Assembly: GCF_002699205.1 (NCBI RefSeq)
Contig: NZ_PABT01000035.1
Span: forward strand, 62,001 to 126,000
Length of the DNA stretch: 64,000 bases
Direction: 5' to 3'
Source of the DNA: Allomuricauda sp.
Lineage (GTDB): Bacteria > Bacteroidota > Bacteroidia > Flavobacteriales > Flavobacteriaceae
Made by a program: the position numbers and the translations under genes. Below are positions 1 to 8,361 of the stretch, one piece after another (position 1 is the first letter of the stretch; the number at the start of each line of letters is the position of its first letter). Under the pieces are notes generated by a model. It saw only the letters and a program-made list of their open reading frames with translations, searched no databases and was not told where the DNA came from.

Positions 1-1109
1 TGTGCCACCCATGTACCGTCATGACCATTTTTCACTTCTCGCTCTTTATCCAAACGTACTTTTTCCAATGCCCTTTCGTTCGCAATCGGGTTGTTGTTTA
101 TCGGAATTTGTGCCGCCATGCCCCCAATGGCATGAATACCTCTTTTGTGGCAACGCTGGATAACCAATTTTGAATAGGCGTCCATAAATGGTACCGTCAT
201 GGTCACCTGGTCCCTATCGGGCAGAATGTATTCCGGATGGTTCTTGAATTTTTTGATATAGGAAAATATGTAATCCCACCTTCCACAATTAAGACCTACG
301 ATGTGATTCTTCAATTCATAGATAATTTCATCCAATTGAAAGCTTGCCGTAATGGTTTCAATCAATACGGTCGCCTTGAACGTTCCAACAGGCACCCGTA
401 AATATTCTTCTGCAAAGATCATTACATCGTTCCACCATCTGGCCTCCAAATAGTGCTCCAATTTGGGCAGGTAAAAATAGGGGGCTGATTTTCTGTTGCG
501 CAAGGTTTCGGTATTGTGGAAAACGTACAGCCCAAAATCCACCAAACTACCCGAGGCTTCTTCCCCATCGATCAATAAATGCCTTTCGTTCAAATGAAGC
601 CCCCTTGGTCTCACCAGCAAAACTGCCACCTCATCATTCAATTTGTAATCCTTGCCCTTTTTGGAATCATAATAGGTAATATCCCTTTTATTGGCATCGA
701 TAAGGTTTTGTTGTCCTTGCATACAATTGTACCAGGTCGGGGCATTACTATCCTCAAAATCGGCCATAAAGGTGTTGGCTCCGGAATTCAATGCGTTGAT
801 TACCATTTTGCGATCTACGGGCCCTGTTATCTCGACCCTTCTGTCCTGCAAGTCATCTGGAATGTTCTTCACCTTCCAATCGGCGGTCCTTGTCTGCTCA
901 GTTTCTTTGGGGAAATCTGGAAAAACACCCATATCAAACTGTACTTGCCTTTTAGTTCGTTCTTCCAGCAACTGCAACCTAGATTTGTTGAACTCTTGAT
1001 GCAAGGCAATCAAAAATTTCAAAGCCCCATCTGTTAACAGTTCTGGATAATAGTTCTTGACCTCTTTTGCAAACTGCAATTTGGTATTGGTCATTACTGC
1101 TTCTTCCAT
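1..1109 (-). CDS. aceB: Malate synthase A (partial, 3' end outside window)
   Basis: Malate synthase condenses glyoxylate with acetyl-CoA to malate, the second step of the glyoxylate shunt used for growth on acetate or fatty acids. The 369 codons present are about two thirds of a family near 530 residues; the C-terminus lies left of the window. Hallmarks seen are RPRGLHLNE (about residue 167, the catalytic-arginine strand), [15 protein letters not shown] (about 271) and [13 protein letters not shown] (about 330). The ATG at 1109 gives the longest product; an ATG at 1094 is an alternative start. The gene is divergent from a RamB-like regulator, which suggests direct control. Isocitrate lyase would be expected next on the left but cannot be seen. 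Confidence 0.96.
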   Translation of the reverse strand, partial: MEEAVMTNTKLQFAKEVKNYYPELLTDGALKFLIALHQEFNKSRLQLLEERTKRQVQFDMGVFPDFPKETEQTRTADWKVKNIPDDLQDRRVEITGPVDRKMVINALNSGANTFMADFEDSNAPTWYNCMQGQQNLIDANKRDITYYDSKKGKDYKLNDEVAVLLVRPRGLHLNERHLLIDGEEASGSLVDFGLYVFHNTETLRNRKSAPYFYLPKLEHYLEARWWNDVMIFAEEYLRVPVGTFKATVLIETITASFQLDEIIYELKNHIVGLNCGRWDYIFSYIKKFKNHPEYILPDRDQVTMTVPFMDAYSKLVIQRCHKRGIHAIGGMAAQIPINNNPIANERALEKVRLDKEREVKNGHDGTWVA

Positions 1110-1139
1110 AATACATTTCAATTTGTTCAACAAGATTAA

Positions 1140-1212
1140 CGCAAACGTTTGAAAAATGCAAGCGAACGTTCGCTAAATTTAGCATTTTCGCTATTTTTAA
1201 CAAATTCGCAAA
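1140..1212. promoter_or_regulatory. Palindromic operator cluster between aceB and ramB-like gene
   Basis: The 127-base divergent gap holds three perfect palindromes: CAAACGTTTG (1142-1151), AGCGAACGTTCGCT (1161-1174) and GCTAAATTTAGC (1172-1183). The half-site TTCGC recurs at 1169-1173, 1188-1192 (inside TTTTCGCT) and 1206-1210. Such a cluster is what a dimeric HTH regulator would bind. Assignment to the adjacent RamB-like protein is inference from position. Confidence 0.6.
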
Positions 1213-1218
1213 AAAGAC

Positions 1219-1226
1219 TATCTTTG
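1219..1226 (+). promoter_or_regulatory. Probable -7 element for the RamB-like regulator
   Basis: TATCTTTG matches the Bacteroidota -7 consensus TAnnTTTG and ends ten bases before the ATG at 1237. No clear TTTG sits at the -33 distance. The transcript would have a very short leader. Confidence 0.45.
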
Positions 1227-1236
1227 ATCGAGAAAA

Positions 1237-2712
1237 ATGGAAGAAGAGTATATCAAATTAATATTTGGGCTCAAGCTCAAGCAAATAAGGACCAAAAGAA
1301 AGCTTTCATTATTTGGGCTATCAAAGTTGTCCGGACTTTCAAAATCATACTTGAATGAAATTGAAAAAGGAAAAAAATACCCTAAAACGGACAAAATTGC
1401 CCTACTTGCCGATAAGTTGGAGGTTCCTTATGACAGCATGGTTTCCCTAAAGTTGGACAAAAATCTTGCTCCTGTCGGTGAACTTCTAAAATCCAAAGTC
1501 CTTAAAGAGCTGCCCTTGGAATTATTCGGTATCAAAGAAAGTGACCTTATCGATATTGTTGCGAACGCCCCTACCAAGGTAAATGCCTTTATCAGTACCA
1601 TTATCGAGATTGCCAAACACTATAATTTCGGCAAAGAGAATTTCTATTTGGCATCATTGCGCTCCTACCAAGAGGCCAGCAACAATTATTTTCCTGAATT
1701 GGAAGAAGCTGTTGAAAATTTCAGCAAGGCCTATCAGGTAGATCTAAAAAAGTCGCCCAGCTCTTCCGAGCTTGAAGAAATTTTGATCGAGGAATATGGT
1801 TATACAATAAACAATACTGAACTTACCAGGTATAAAGAACTTGACAACCTTCGTTCCATATTCGTCCCAAAGACTAAAACACTATTAGTGGCGGACCATA
1901 TCGATGAAGCACAACGAACGTTCATCTATGCCAAGGAGATAGGCTATAATTATTTGAACATTGAAGAGCGATTGTACACCTTTACCTGGATCAAATTCAA
2001 CAATTTTGACCAAGTTCTAAACAACTTTTACGCTTCTTATTTTGCCGGTGCTTTGGTGATTCCACGGAAATTGATCAAAAGAAATATAGATTCTTTTTTA
2101 GCGAAACCCAAATTGGACAAGGCATTCCTGGCCGGTATCAAAAACAGCTACAATGCCTCACCCGAATCTTTATACCAGCGTTTGACCAACATTCTTCCCA
2201 ACGATTACCAGCTGGAAAATCTATTTTTCCTAAGGTTGGGCCACAAAGGAGGTAGCAACCGCTTCGAGATTACCAAAGAACTGCACCTAACCCATCAGCA
2301 TTCGCCCCACGGCAACGAAACCAATGAAAAATACTGTCGCCGCTGGGTATCCATTCGAGTGTTACAGGATATTGCCAAAAGTTCCGAGGAGCACCTTATG
2401 GATGTACAAATTTCCCACTACCCTGCTGATGGAATGTCATATCTTATTTTTTCGAGTGCAACAGTAGATCCCTTTAAGAAAGATGAATATCGAAGTGTAA
2501 GCTTGGGACTATTGATCAATACCGAACTGAAAAAGAAGGTGAAGTTTTTGGATGACCCCCGCCTAAAAACCCAAGATGTCGGAGTAACCTGCGAACGATG
2601 CGCCATCAGCGATTGTAAAGTAAGACAATCTCCCCCCACCGTCTTGAAAAGGAAACAACAATACTTGAAAACCGAAGCCGTTGTGGACGAGCTGCAAAAA
2701 AAATTCAGTTGA
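1237..2712 (+). CDS. RamB/ScfR-type XRE transcriptional regulator of acetate metabolism
   Basis: A 491-residue regulator with an XRE-type helix-turn-helix at about residues 11-65 (core LSLFGLSKLSGLSKSYLNEI), a long middle region of the IrrE-like/ScfR type, and a C-terminal domain ending in a cysteine cluster CERCAISDC (C452, C455, C460). This arrangement is that of the short-chain fatty acyl-CoA reductase regulator/RamB family (DUF2083-type C-terminus), known from actinobacteria to control isocitrate lyase and malate synthase genes. Its divergence from aceB supports the same job here. The ligand, probably an acyl-CoA or redox/metal signal read by the cysteines, is inference. It ends one base before the convergent epimerase gene. 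Confidence 0.85.
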   Translation: MEEEYIKLIFGLKLKQIRTKRKLSLFGLSKLSGLSKSYLNEIEKGKKYPKTDKIALLADKLEVPYDSMVSLKLDKNLAPVGELLKSKVLKELPLELFGIKESDLIDIVANAPTKVNAFISTIIEIAKHYNFGKENFYLASLRSYQEASNNYFPELEEAVENFSKAYQVDLKKSPSSSELEEILIEEYGYTINNTELTRYKELDNLRSIFVPKTKTLLVADHIDEAQRTFIYAKEIGYNYLNIEERLYTFTWIKFNNFDQVLNNFYASYFAGALVIPRKLIKRNIDSFLAKPKLDKAFLAGIKNSYNASPESLYQRLTNILPNDYQLENLFFLRLGHKGGSNRFEITKELHLTHQHSPHGNETNEKYCRRWVSIRVLQDIAKSSEEHLMDVQISHYPADGMSYLIFSSATVDPFKKDEYRSVSLGLLINTELKKKVKFLDDPRLKTQDVGVTCERCAISDCKVRQSPPTVLKRKQQYLKTEAVVDELQKKFS

Positions 2713-2713
2713 C

Positions 2714-3490
2714 CTATACTTGGGGCCTAAGAATCACTTTGAAGACAGCTTCCCCATCCAATCGTTTAAATCCTTGATGCAATTGAGATTGTTCAACGGC
2801 ATAGGGATAAAACGAAATAGGCTCGATACAGACCATGTTCCTCACCTCTGTCCAGCACATAAAATTTCCAAAACCTTCGGTTTCAACGGTAATTTCCTTC
2901 ACGTCCTTTAGCGTAACGGAAGTACAATTTGCTATTTGAAGGGCCCTACTCCCAACGGCCAAAACCTCGTCCAAAGAAATTTGTTTGCCATTGGCCTCAA
3001 TGGTCGGAGATGCTGAATGCAATTTAAATGCCGGATGATATCCCAACATAAACGGCATTCCTTTTTCGCCCGTAATCTTAAAATTGACTTCCAATGAATC
3101 GTTTTTCAACACAAATGTTTTCTCAAATCGGAAATCATAAGGCCATGTAAGTGCCTCTTCAGTGGATTTTTCTGGAAATTTTGAATTGAAAACCTCGGTT
3201 CCTGCTTCGTATTGCTTTATAAAAATTGCCGAAGCATCTGATTGTTCTTCCAATTGATATTCCATTTGGCGTAGATGTCCGTGCTGATCTTGGACAGCAC
3301 TTCCTTTTGGAGTCTGTACCCTAAACCCAGCTTCATTTACAGGACCAATGATAGGGAACATTTCTGTATCTGCGCTTCCCCATCCGGGACTTCCTTTTTG
3401 GTGGATGAACTCATGACCATTGACCACATAGCTCACCAATTCACCTGCATCAATTCCTACTTGGGAATTTTTATTTTTTAACGTGACCAT
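2714..3490 (-). CDS. Aldose 1-epimerase family protein
   Basis: A 258-residue galactose-mutarotase-fold protein that should interconvert alpha and beta anomers of aldoses or sugar phosphates in the cytoplasm. The family signatures are FPIIGP (45-50), HGHLR (70-74), the likely catalytic histidine in GYHPAF (H152) and the likely catalytic glutamate in CIEPIS (E223). The length is typical of the YeaD/LacX-like short members. No signal peptide is seen. Its ATG overlaps by one base the TAA of a decayed peptidase remnant (TAATG), so it was probably once the second gene of a translationally coupled pair. The substrate cannot be told. Confidence 0.85.
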   Translation of the reverse strand: MVTLKNKNSQVGIDAGELVSYVVNGHEFIHQKGSPGWGSADTEMFPIIGPVNEAGFRVQTPKGSAVQDQHGHLRQMEYQLEEQSDASAIFIKQYEAGTEVFNSKFPEKSTEEALTWPYDFRFEKTFVLKNDSLEVNFKITGEKGMPFMLGYHPAFKLHSASPTIEANGKQISLDEVLAVGSRALQIANCTSVTLKDVKEITVETEGFGNFMCWTEVRNMVCIEPISFYPYAVEQSQLHQGFKRLDGEAVFKVILRPQV

Positions 3491-3660
3491 TATTTTGTGT
3501 TTATCAATCTATAAATTAAAATAGCCATACGCCTGGTCAGTGCCTCAATGGTATTTAAATTGACTTTCCTCTGGAGTATGGGCATTGGAATCTGTGGCGG
3601 GTTATTTTGTGCCCCAAGTTATCAATTTAGTTTGATAATCCATATCAGGAAGAACATCTT
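3490..3660 (-). pseudogene. Decayed C-terminal remnant of an M28/M20-type zinc exopeptidase
   Basis: Directly behind the permease stop, the minus strand reads DVLPDMDYQTKLITWGTK, a TAA stop, then PATDSNAHTPEE, and after a one-base frame change KVNLNTIEALTRRM followed by AILIYRLINTK and TAA. The AHTPEE-then-helix pattern resembles the C-terminus of M28-type (less likely M20) aminopeptidases. The in-frame stop, the frameshift and the missing rest of the gene mark it as a relic. Its final TAA shares one base with the epimerase start. The family assignment rests on a short stretch and is tentative. Confidence 0.5.
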
Positions 3661-4902
3661 CTACTCAAACTGAATAGCCTTTACAGGAGTAATTTTAGTG
3701 ATGATGTACGATGGGATCAAAAGCATTAGCAAACAAAGTAACATTACCCCGACATTTAAAAGCAATATAGTGGGCAAATCCATGTGCACAGGGATGTACT
3801 CAATATAATATTCCTCTGGATTTGGAAACTTGAGCATGCGGTATTTGTTCTGAAGAAATATGACTCCAAGACCGATGAGATTGCCCCAAAAAAGACCAAT
3901 GGCAATCAAATAAGCTGCATTGTACAAAAAGATTTTACGGATACTCCAATTCGCAGAACCCAAGGCTTTGAGAATTCCAATCATTTGGGTCCGCTCCAAA
4001 ATCAGAACCAGTAGGGCGGTGATCATATTGATACCTCCCACAATAATCATAATACCGATGATCAGGGCAATATTAAAATCAAAAAGCCCGATCCATTCAA
4101 AAATACGGTAGTACTTGGTCTTAATATTCTGGGTATCCAAAATGGATACTGTTTTTCCATAAATTTCATTGCTTTTTTCCTCGAGCTGGTCAAAGTCCTC
4201 AAGAAAAACTTCAAAGTTACCGACTTGATCCTCCTCCCATTTGTTCATCCGTTGAATATGGCGGATATCCACAAACACATAAGTTTCGTCAAACTCTTCG
4301 AAACCGCTATCATAAATGCCCACAATTTTGAACCTTCGGTTGTTTGGCATCTGGGAGGGATCGCCATCCTTGAGAAAAAAAGAAAAGAAGGTGTCCCCAA
4401 CTTTTAATTGCAATCTGTTTGCCATCAAACTCGATACCAATACCTCATCGTTGAGTTTTCCACTGTAATCCGGCAACCTTCCCTCCACCAGATACTCCTT
4501 AAAAGTGCTCCAATCGTAATCGGTGCCCACACCTTTGGCCAGCATACCTTCAAAAGTATCGGCAGTACGGATAATTCCTCCTTTGGTGGCCACTGCCTGT
4601 ACATGGCGTACCCCTTCCACATTTTTAAATTCGGGATAAAAATCCTGATCAATGGAAACTGGGGAAAGGGAAACCTCAGAATTGTTATTGTCGAAATTGG
4701 AAATTTGGATATGGCCATTAAAGGCTGCGACCTTTTCCCGAATCTTGTTCTTTAGCCCAACACCGGTGGCTATGGCAATAAGCATCATAACAACGCCGAT
4801 TGCGATCGCGGCGATGGCAATTTTTATTATCGGGGCGGAAATACTAATTTTATGTTCCTTCCCTGTGACCAGGCGTTTGGCAATAAATAATTCTAAATTC
4901 AA
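3661..4902 (-). CDS. LolC/LolE-type (FtsX family) ABC transporter permease
   Basis: A 413-residue inner-membrane permease of the MacB/LolCE class. It starts with a cytoplasmic arm (MNLELFIAKRL), then a first membrane helix (about 25-48), a periplasmic domain of roughly 210 residues, and three C-terminal helices (about 268-300, 325-350, 370-400) carrying the FtsX fold; ERTQMIGILKALGS lies between helices 2 and 3. Such permeases extract lipoproteins from the inner membrane together with LolD, or work in other envelope export systems. No ATPase gene is adjacent, as is common in Bacteroidota. The start is firm because the arm is conserved, leaving only three bases to the divergent lipoprotein gene. 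Confidence 0.88.
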   Translation of the reverse strand: MNLELFIAKRLVTGKEHKISISAPIIKIAIAAIAIGVVMMLIAIATGVGLKNKIREKVAAFNGHIQISNFDNNNSEVSLSPVSIDQDFYPEFKNVEGVRHVQAVATKGGIIRTADTFEGMLAKGVGTDYDWSTFKEYLVEGRLPDYSGKLNDEVLVSSLMANRLQLKVGDTFFSFFLKDGDPSQMPNNRRFKIVGIYDSGFEEFDETYVFVDIRHIQRMNKWEEDQVGNFEVFLEDFDQLEEKSNEIYGKTVSILDTQNIKTKYYRIFEWIGLFDFNIALIIGIMIIVGGINMITALLVLILERTQMIGILKALGSANWSIRKIFLYNAAYLIAIGLFWGNLIGLGVIFLQNKYRMLKFPNPEEYYIEYIPVHMDLPTILLLNVGVMLLCLLMLLIPSYIITKITPVKAIQFE

Positions 4903-4905
4903 CGG

Positions 4906-6129
4906 ATGCCCTTTTTATCTATTTTCAAAAGTACAGTTTTATTGTTGTTTTTGGTGTTTTCCTCATGTAAGGGACAGCAAAAAGAAACCGACCCAGTTTC
5001 AGCCATTCAATCCGGTCCCCCGGCACCCATAAAAGTGGCGGCCAACCGTACTGAAGCCTACCTACCCCTTTTAAAAGGAAAAAAGGTTGGTGTCGTGGCC
5101 AATCCAACGAGTGTCATTTTTAAAGAGTATGGCCACACACATTTAGTGGACTCCCTTCTCTCTTCCGGTATTGACGTAAAAAAGGTTTTTGCCCCGGAAC
5201 ATGGTTTCAGGGGTACGGCAGATGCCGGTGAACATGTAAAGGACGGTGTGGATACGCAAACAGGATTGCCCATTATTTCGCTCTACGGAAAAAACCGAAA
5301 ACCTTCCAAAGAACAACTTAGCGAACTCGATGTCATTGTTTTTGACATTCAGGATGTGGGGGTGCGTTTTTATACTTTTATCTCCACTTTACAATTGGTG
5401 ATGGAAGCCTGCGCTGAAAACAGCGTGCCCATCATGGTTTTGGACCGGCCCAATCCCAACGGACATTACGTGGATGGCCCCACAATGATGAAGGAGCACA
5501 CTAGTTATTTGGGGATGAACACCATACCCCTGGTCTACGGGATGACAATGGGTGAATACGCGCAACTATTGAATGGTGAAGGATGGCTGGAAAATGGTGG
5601 TAAAGCTGATCTAACGGTGATTGAATTGGAAAACTACACACACGATTCAGCATATCACTTGCCCATTAGACCTTCACCCAACCTGCCCAACGATACATCG
5701 ATCACGCTTTACCCGAGTTTAGGATTGTTTGAAGGAACCAATGTGAATGCAGGACGGGGAACAGAATTTCAGTTTCAACGCTACGGTGCATCGTTTATGG
5801 ACAGTACGGCGTACAATTTCAGTTATGTGCCGGAACCTAATTTTGGGGCAAAACACCCTAAAGAAGAAGGTAAAACCTGTTATGGCCGTGACCTATCCCA
5901 AACTCCAAGAATGAACGAAGTGACCATGGAATGGATCATCGATGCCTACAACAATACCCAGGACAAATCCAAATTCTTTTTGACGAGCGGGTTCACCAAA
6001 CATGCCGGCACCCCTCTGCTACAAAAACAAATTGAACAGGGCATGACCAATGAAGAAATCAAAGCTACTTGGCAGGATGACTTGGAAAACTTCAAAAAAA
6101 TACGGGAGAAGTATTTGATCTATGATTGA
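4906..6129 (+). CDS. NamZ-like exo-beta-N-acetylmuramidase lipoprotein (DUF1343, GH171)
   Basis: A 407-residue lipoprotein: hydrophobic leader VLLLFLVFSSC with the lipidation cysteine at C21. The mature part has the DUF1343 hallmarks APEHGFRG (96-103), DIQDVGVRFY (147-156) and DRPNPNG (180-186). Members of this family (glycoside hydrolase 171, NamZ of Bacillus and Tannerella) remove N-acetylmuramic acid from the non-reducing end of peptidoglycan fragments, so a role in cell-wall recycling or scavenging at the envelope is likely. Only three bases separate it from the divergent permease gene, so its promoter must lie inside the permease coding sequence. Confidence 0.88.
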   Translation: MPFLSIFKSTVLLLFLVFSSCKGQQKETDPVSAIQSGPPAPIKVAANRTEAYLPLLKGKKVGVVANPTSVIFKEYGHTHLVDSLLSSGIDVKKVFAPEHGFRGTADAGEHVKDGVDTQTGLPIISLYGKNRKPSKEQLSELDVIVFDIQDVGVRFYTFISTLQLVMEACAENSVPIMVLDRPNPNGHYVDGPTMMKEHTSYLGMNTIPLVYGMTMGEYAQLLNGEGWLENGGKADLTVIELENYTHDSAYHLPIRPSPNLPNDTSITLYPSLGLFEGTNVNAGRGTEFQFQRYGASFMDSTAYNFSYVPEPNFGAKHPKEEGKTCYGRDLSQTPRMNEVTMEWIIDAYNNTQDKSKFFLTSGFTKHAGTPLLQKQIEQGMTNEEIKATWQDDLENFKKIREKYLIYD

Positions 6130-6188
6130 TTGGAAAATGTCAAATCGAGTAAAATCAGGATTTCACAATCGATGCAGAAATAACCCGC

Positions 6189-7019
6189 TCACCCCTCGGT
6201 AGTAGGCCTACGATATTTATGAAAGGGCTGTTTTAGCAGTCCTTTAATGCTACTATTTTCTTTTTCATCGGGAAAAGTATCCACACCGTACACAATATCT
6301 TTTACGTCCAAATACTTATAAGTACCAAAGAGTCTGTCCCAAATGGAAAAAATATTTCCATAGTTGGAATCGGTGTATGGCAACTGATAATGATGGTGCA
6401 CTTTGTGCATATCCGGACTCACGATGAACCAACTGATGGCCCTGTCCACTTTTTTGGGCAGCCCAATATTAGCATGGTTAAACTGGGAAAACACCACTGA
6501 TAAGCTCTGGTACAACATGATGACTCCAATGGGAGCGCCAACAATCAAAACACCCGCCAACGTAAAGGCATATCGAATCAAACTTTCCAACGGGTGGTGC
6601 CTATTGGCGGTTGTGGTATCCACATAATGGTCTGAGTGGTGCACCAAATGAACCATCCATAAGGGTTTTACCTTATGTTCCACCCAGTGGGCCGCATAGG
6701 CCCCGATCAAATCCAACAGCATTACACCCAATAGCACATAAAGCCACAAGGGCATTTCGGGCAGCCAATTAATTATCCCAAACTGATTCTCTATTGCCCA
6801 ATCCGAGGATTTCAGCAACAAAAAGGCCAAAGGAAAATTAACAATAATGGTTGTTAGGGTCAAAAAGAAATTGGGAATGGAGTGCTTCCATTTTTTGTAC
6901 CGCACATTGAACAGGGGGACCATTCCCTCCAAAATCCAAAAAAAAGTGATTCCTCCCACCAAAATCAAACTTCGGTGCAACGAAGGAATGGTCTCAAAAT
7001 ATAAAATGATTTGCTCCAT
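6189..7019 (-). CDS. Sterol desaturase / fatty acid hydroxylase family protein
   Basis: A 276-residue integral membrane di-iron enzyme. The three histidine clusters of the superfamily are present: HWVEH (111-115), HLVHH (124-128) with NRHHP (139-143), and HKVHHH (205-210). Four to five membrane helices precede and separate them. Such enzymes hydroxylate or desaturate lipids using O2; in flavobacteria candidates include sphingolipid or carotenoid-like substrates, but the sequence does not tell which. It lies 21 bases behind the YkgJ-type gene on the same strand and is probably cotranscribed with it. Confidence 0.85.
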   Translation of the reverse strand: MEQIILYFETIPSLHRSLILVGGITFFWILEGMVPLFNVRYKKWKHSIPNFFLTLTTIIVNFPLAFLLLKSSDWAIENQFGIINWLPEMPLWLYVLLGVMLLDLIGAYAAHWVEHKVKPLWMVHLVHHSDHYVDTTTANRHHPLESLIRYAFTLAGVLIVGAPIGVIMLYQSLSVVFSQFNHANIGLPKKVDRAISWFIVSPDMHKVHHHYQLPYTDSNYGNIFSIWDRLFGTYKYLDVKDIVYGVDTFPDEKENSSIKGLLKQPFHKYRRPTTEG

Positions 7020-7040
7020 ACCTTCAAATATAACAAATCA

Positions 7041-7544
7041 TCAAAATTTTATGGCTTTTTTCATTTTTTCCACAATATTAAAAGCTGCTGGACATATAGC
7101 TACATTTTTCAAGGTAAGATCGGTTATCTGTTGGAACTTCTTTCTATCCGTATGTGGAAATTCACGACAGGCCTTGGGCCTGACATCATATATGGAGCAA
7201 TAATTGTCAGCTCCCAAAAATGTACAGGGAACGCTTTGCAGCACATAGTCGTTTTCTTCATCCACCCTTAAATATCCATCAATAAATTGCGAGGGTTTCA
7301 CCCTAAAATGCTTGGCTATCCGCTCAATATCCGCATTGGTGAAGAGAGGTCCCGTAGTTTTACAGCAATTGGCACAGGTGAGGCAGTCGATATGTTCAAA
7401 CTCTGCCTCGTGCAATTCTTGCATGGTGTAATCCAGATTTTTTGGAGGGCGTTTTTTTAGTTTGGCAAAAAACTTTTTGCTCTCGGAATGCTTTTCCCTT
7501 GCTCGTTGCGGCAACTCCCCTAGTATTTCATCCATAGCCCACAA
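7041..7544 (-). CDS. YkgJ-family Cys-cluster (zinc/iron-chelating) protein
   Basis: A 167-residue soluble protein with the UPF0153/YkgJ cysteine pattern: CLTCANCC (54-61) followed by C107, C116 and C126 in PCTFLGADNYC and VRPKACREFP. These cysteines are thought to bind zinc or an iron-sulfur cluster; the molecular role of the family is unknown. An in-frame ATG at 7535 (MDEILGELP) is an alternative start. It precedes the sterol-desaturase-like gene in an apparent two-gene operon. Confidence 0.85.
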   Translation of the reverse strand: MWAMDEILGELPQRAREKHSESKKFFAKLKKRPPKNLDYTMQELHEAEFEHIDCLTCANCCKTTGPLFTNADIERIAKHFRVKPSQFIDGYLRVDEENDYVLQSVPCTFLGADNYCSIYDVRPKACREFPHTDRKKFQQITDLTLKNVAICPAAFNIVEKMKKAIKF

Positions 7545-7609
7545 ACTTATCCATTTTAAACCTTTCTATGCAATTAAAGTCCCACCTTTGCAGAAACAAA
7601 ACACCCAAT

Positions 7610-8320
7610 ATGGCAGATGTTTTTGGAATGGCCCTAATGGATTATCAAAAAGGGCGGTACACAGAGGACATTAAAACCTACTCTTCTTTGGATGAAGAAG
7701 ATGTTATACCTGTTCCTTATTTGTTCCGAACGTTCGATGAAATGCCGAAAATTGAACAAAAGGCACTTCAATTGGCACGCGGAAAAGTGTTGGACATCGG
7801 TGCCGGTGCCGGAAGCCATGCGCTGTATCTTCAAAAAAAAGGTCTCGATGCCACTGCTTTGGACAATTCCGAAGGATGCATCAAGGTTTGCAGGGAAAGA
7901 GGTATTGAATCTTCCATTCTAAGCGATATTTTAGCGTATTCAGGAGAAAAATATGACACGCTGTTATTGTTGATGAACGGCATTGGATTGGCGGGGAAGC
8001 TGAACAATTTAAGTCAGTTTTTACAGCATTTGGCCTCGTTGTTACGACCAAATGGTCAAATTTTGATGGATTCCAGTGACATTGTGTACATGTTCGATCA
8101 GGATGAAGACGGAGGATATTGGATCCCCAATGATGGGACCTATTATGGCGAAGTAACCTTTGAAATGGAATACAAGGGCCATAAAAGCGCCCCATTTGAT
8201 TGGGTTTATGTAGATTTCAATACTTTGCAAAATGCCTGTGAATCCAACGGCCTTGATTGTGAACTTGTAACCTCCGGGGAGCATTACGACTATTTGGCCA
8301 AGCTTACGTTAAAAGAATAA
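7610..8320 (+). CDS. Class I SAM-dependent methyltransferase
   Basis: A 236-residue Rossmann-fold methyltransferase. Motif I is LDIGAGAGSH (61-70), followed by the acidic end of strand 2 (ATALDNSEG) and the motif-IV-like LLLLMNGIGLAG. The reading frame is open back to 7568, but the ATG at 7610 (MADVFGMALMDY) fits the family start better, and a TTTG-containing element (ACCTTTG) lies about 20 bases before it. The substrate is not evident. It is divergent from the YkgJ-type gene and is followed by an unrelated lipoprotein gene. Confidence 0.8.
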   Translation: MADVFGMALMDYQKGRYTEDIKTYSSLDEEDVIPVPYLFRTFDEMPKIEQKALQLARGKVLDIGAGAGSHALYLQKKGLDATALDNSEGCIKVCRERGIESSILSDILAYSGEKYDTLLLLMNGIGLAGKLNNLSQFLQHLASLLRPNGQILMDSSDIVYMFDQDEDGGYWIPNDGTYYGEVTFEMEYKGHKSAPFDWVYVDFNTLQNACESNGLDCELVTSGEHYDYLAKLTLKE

Positions 8321-8361
8321 TAGTTTCCGGTTTGGGACGTTTTAGTTAATATTGTCTTGTT

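Noticed and set aside
579..1037. Plus-strand frame inside the malate synthase gene
   Set aside because: The minus strand encodes an unmistakable malate synthase through the whole region.
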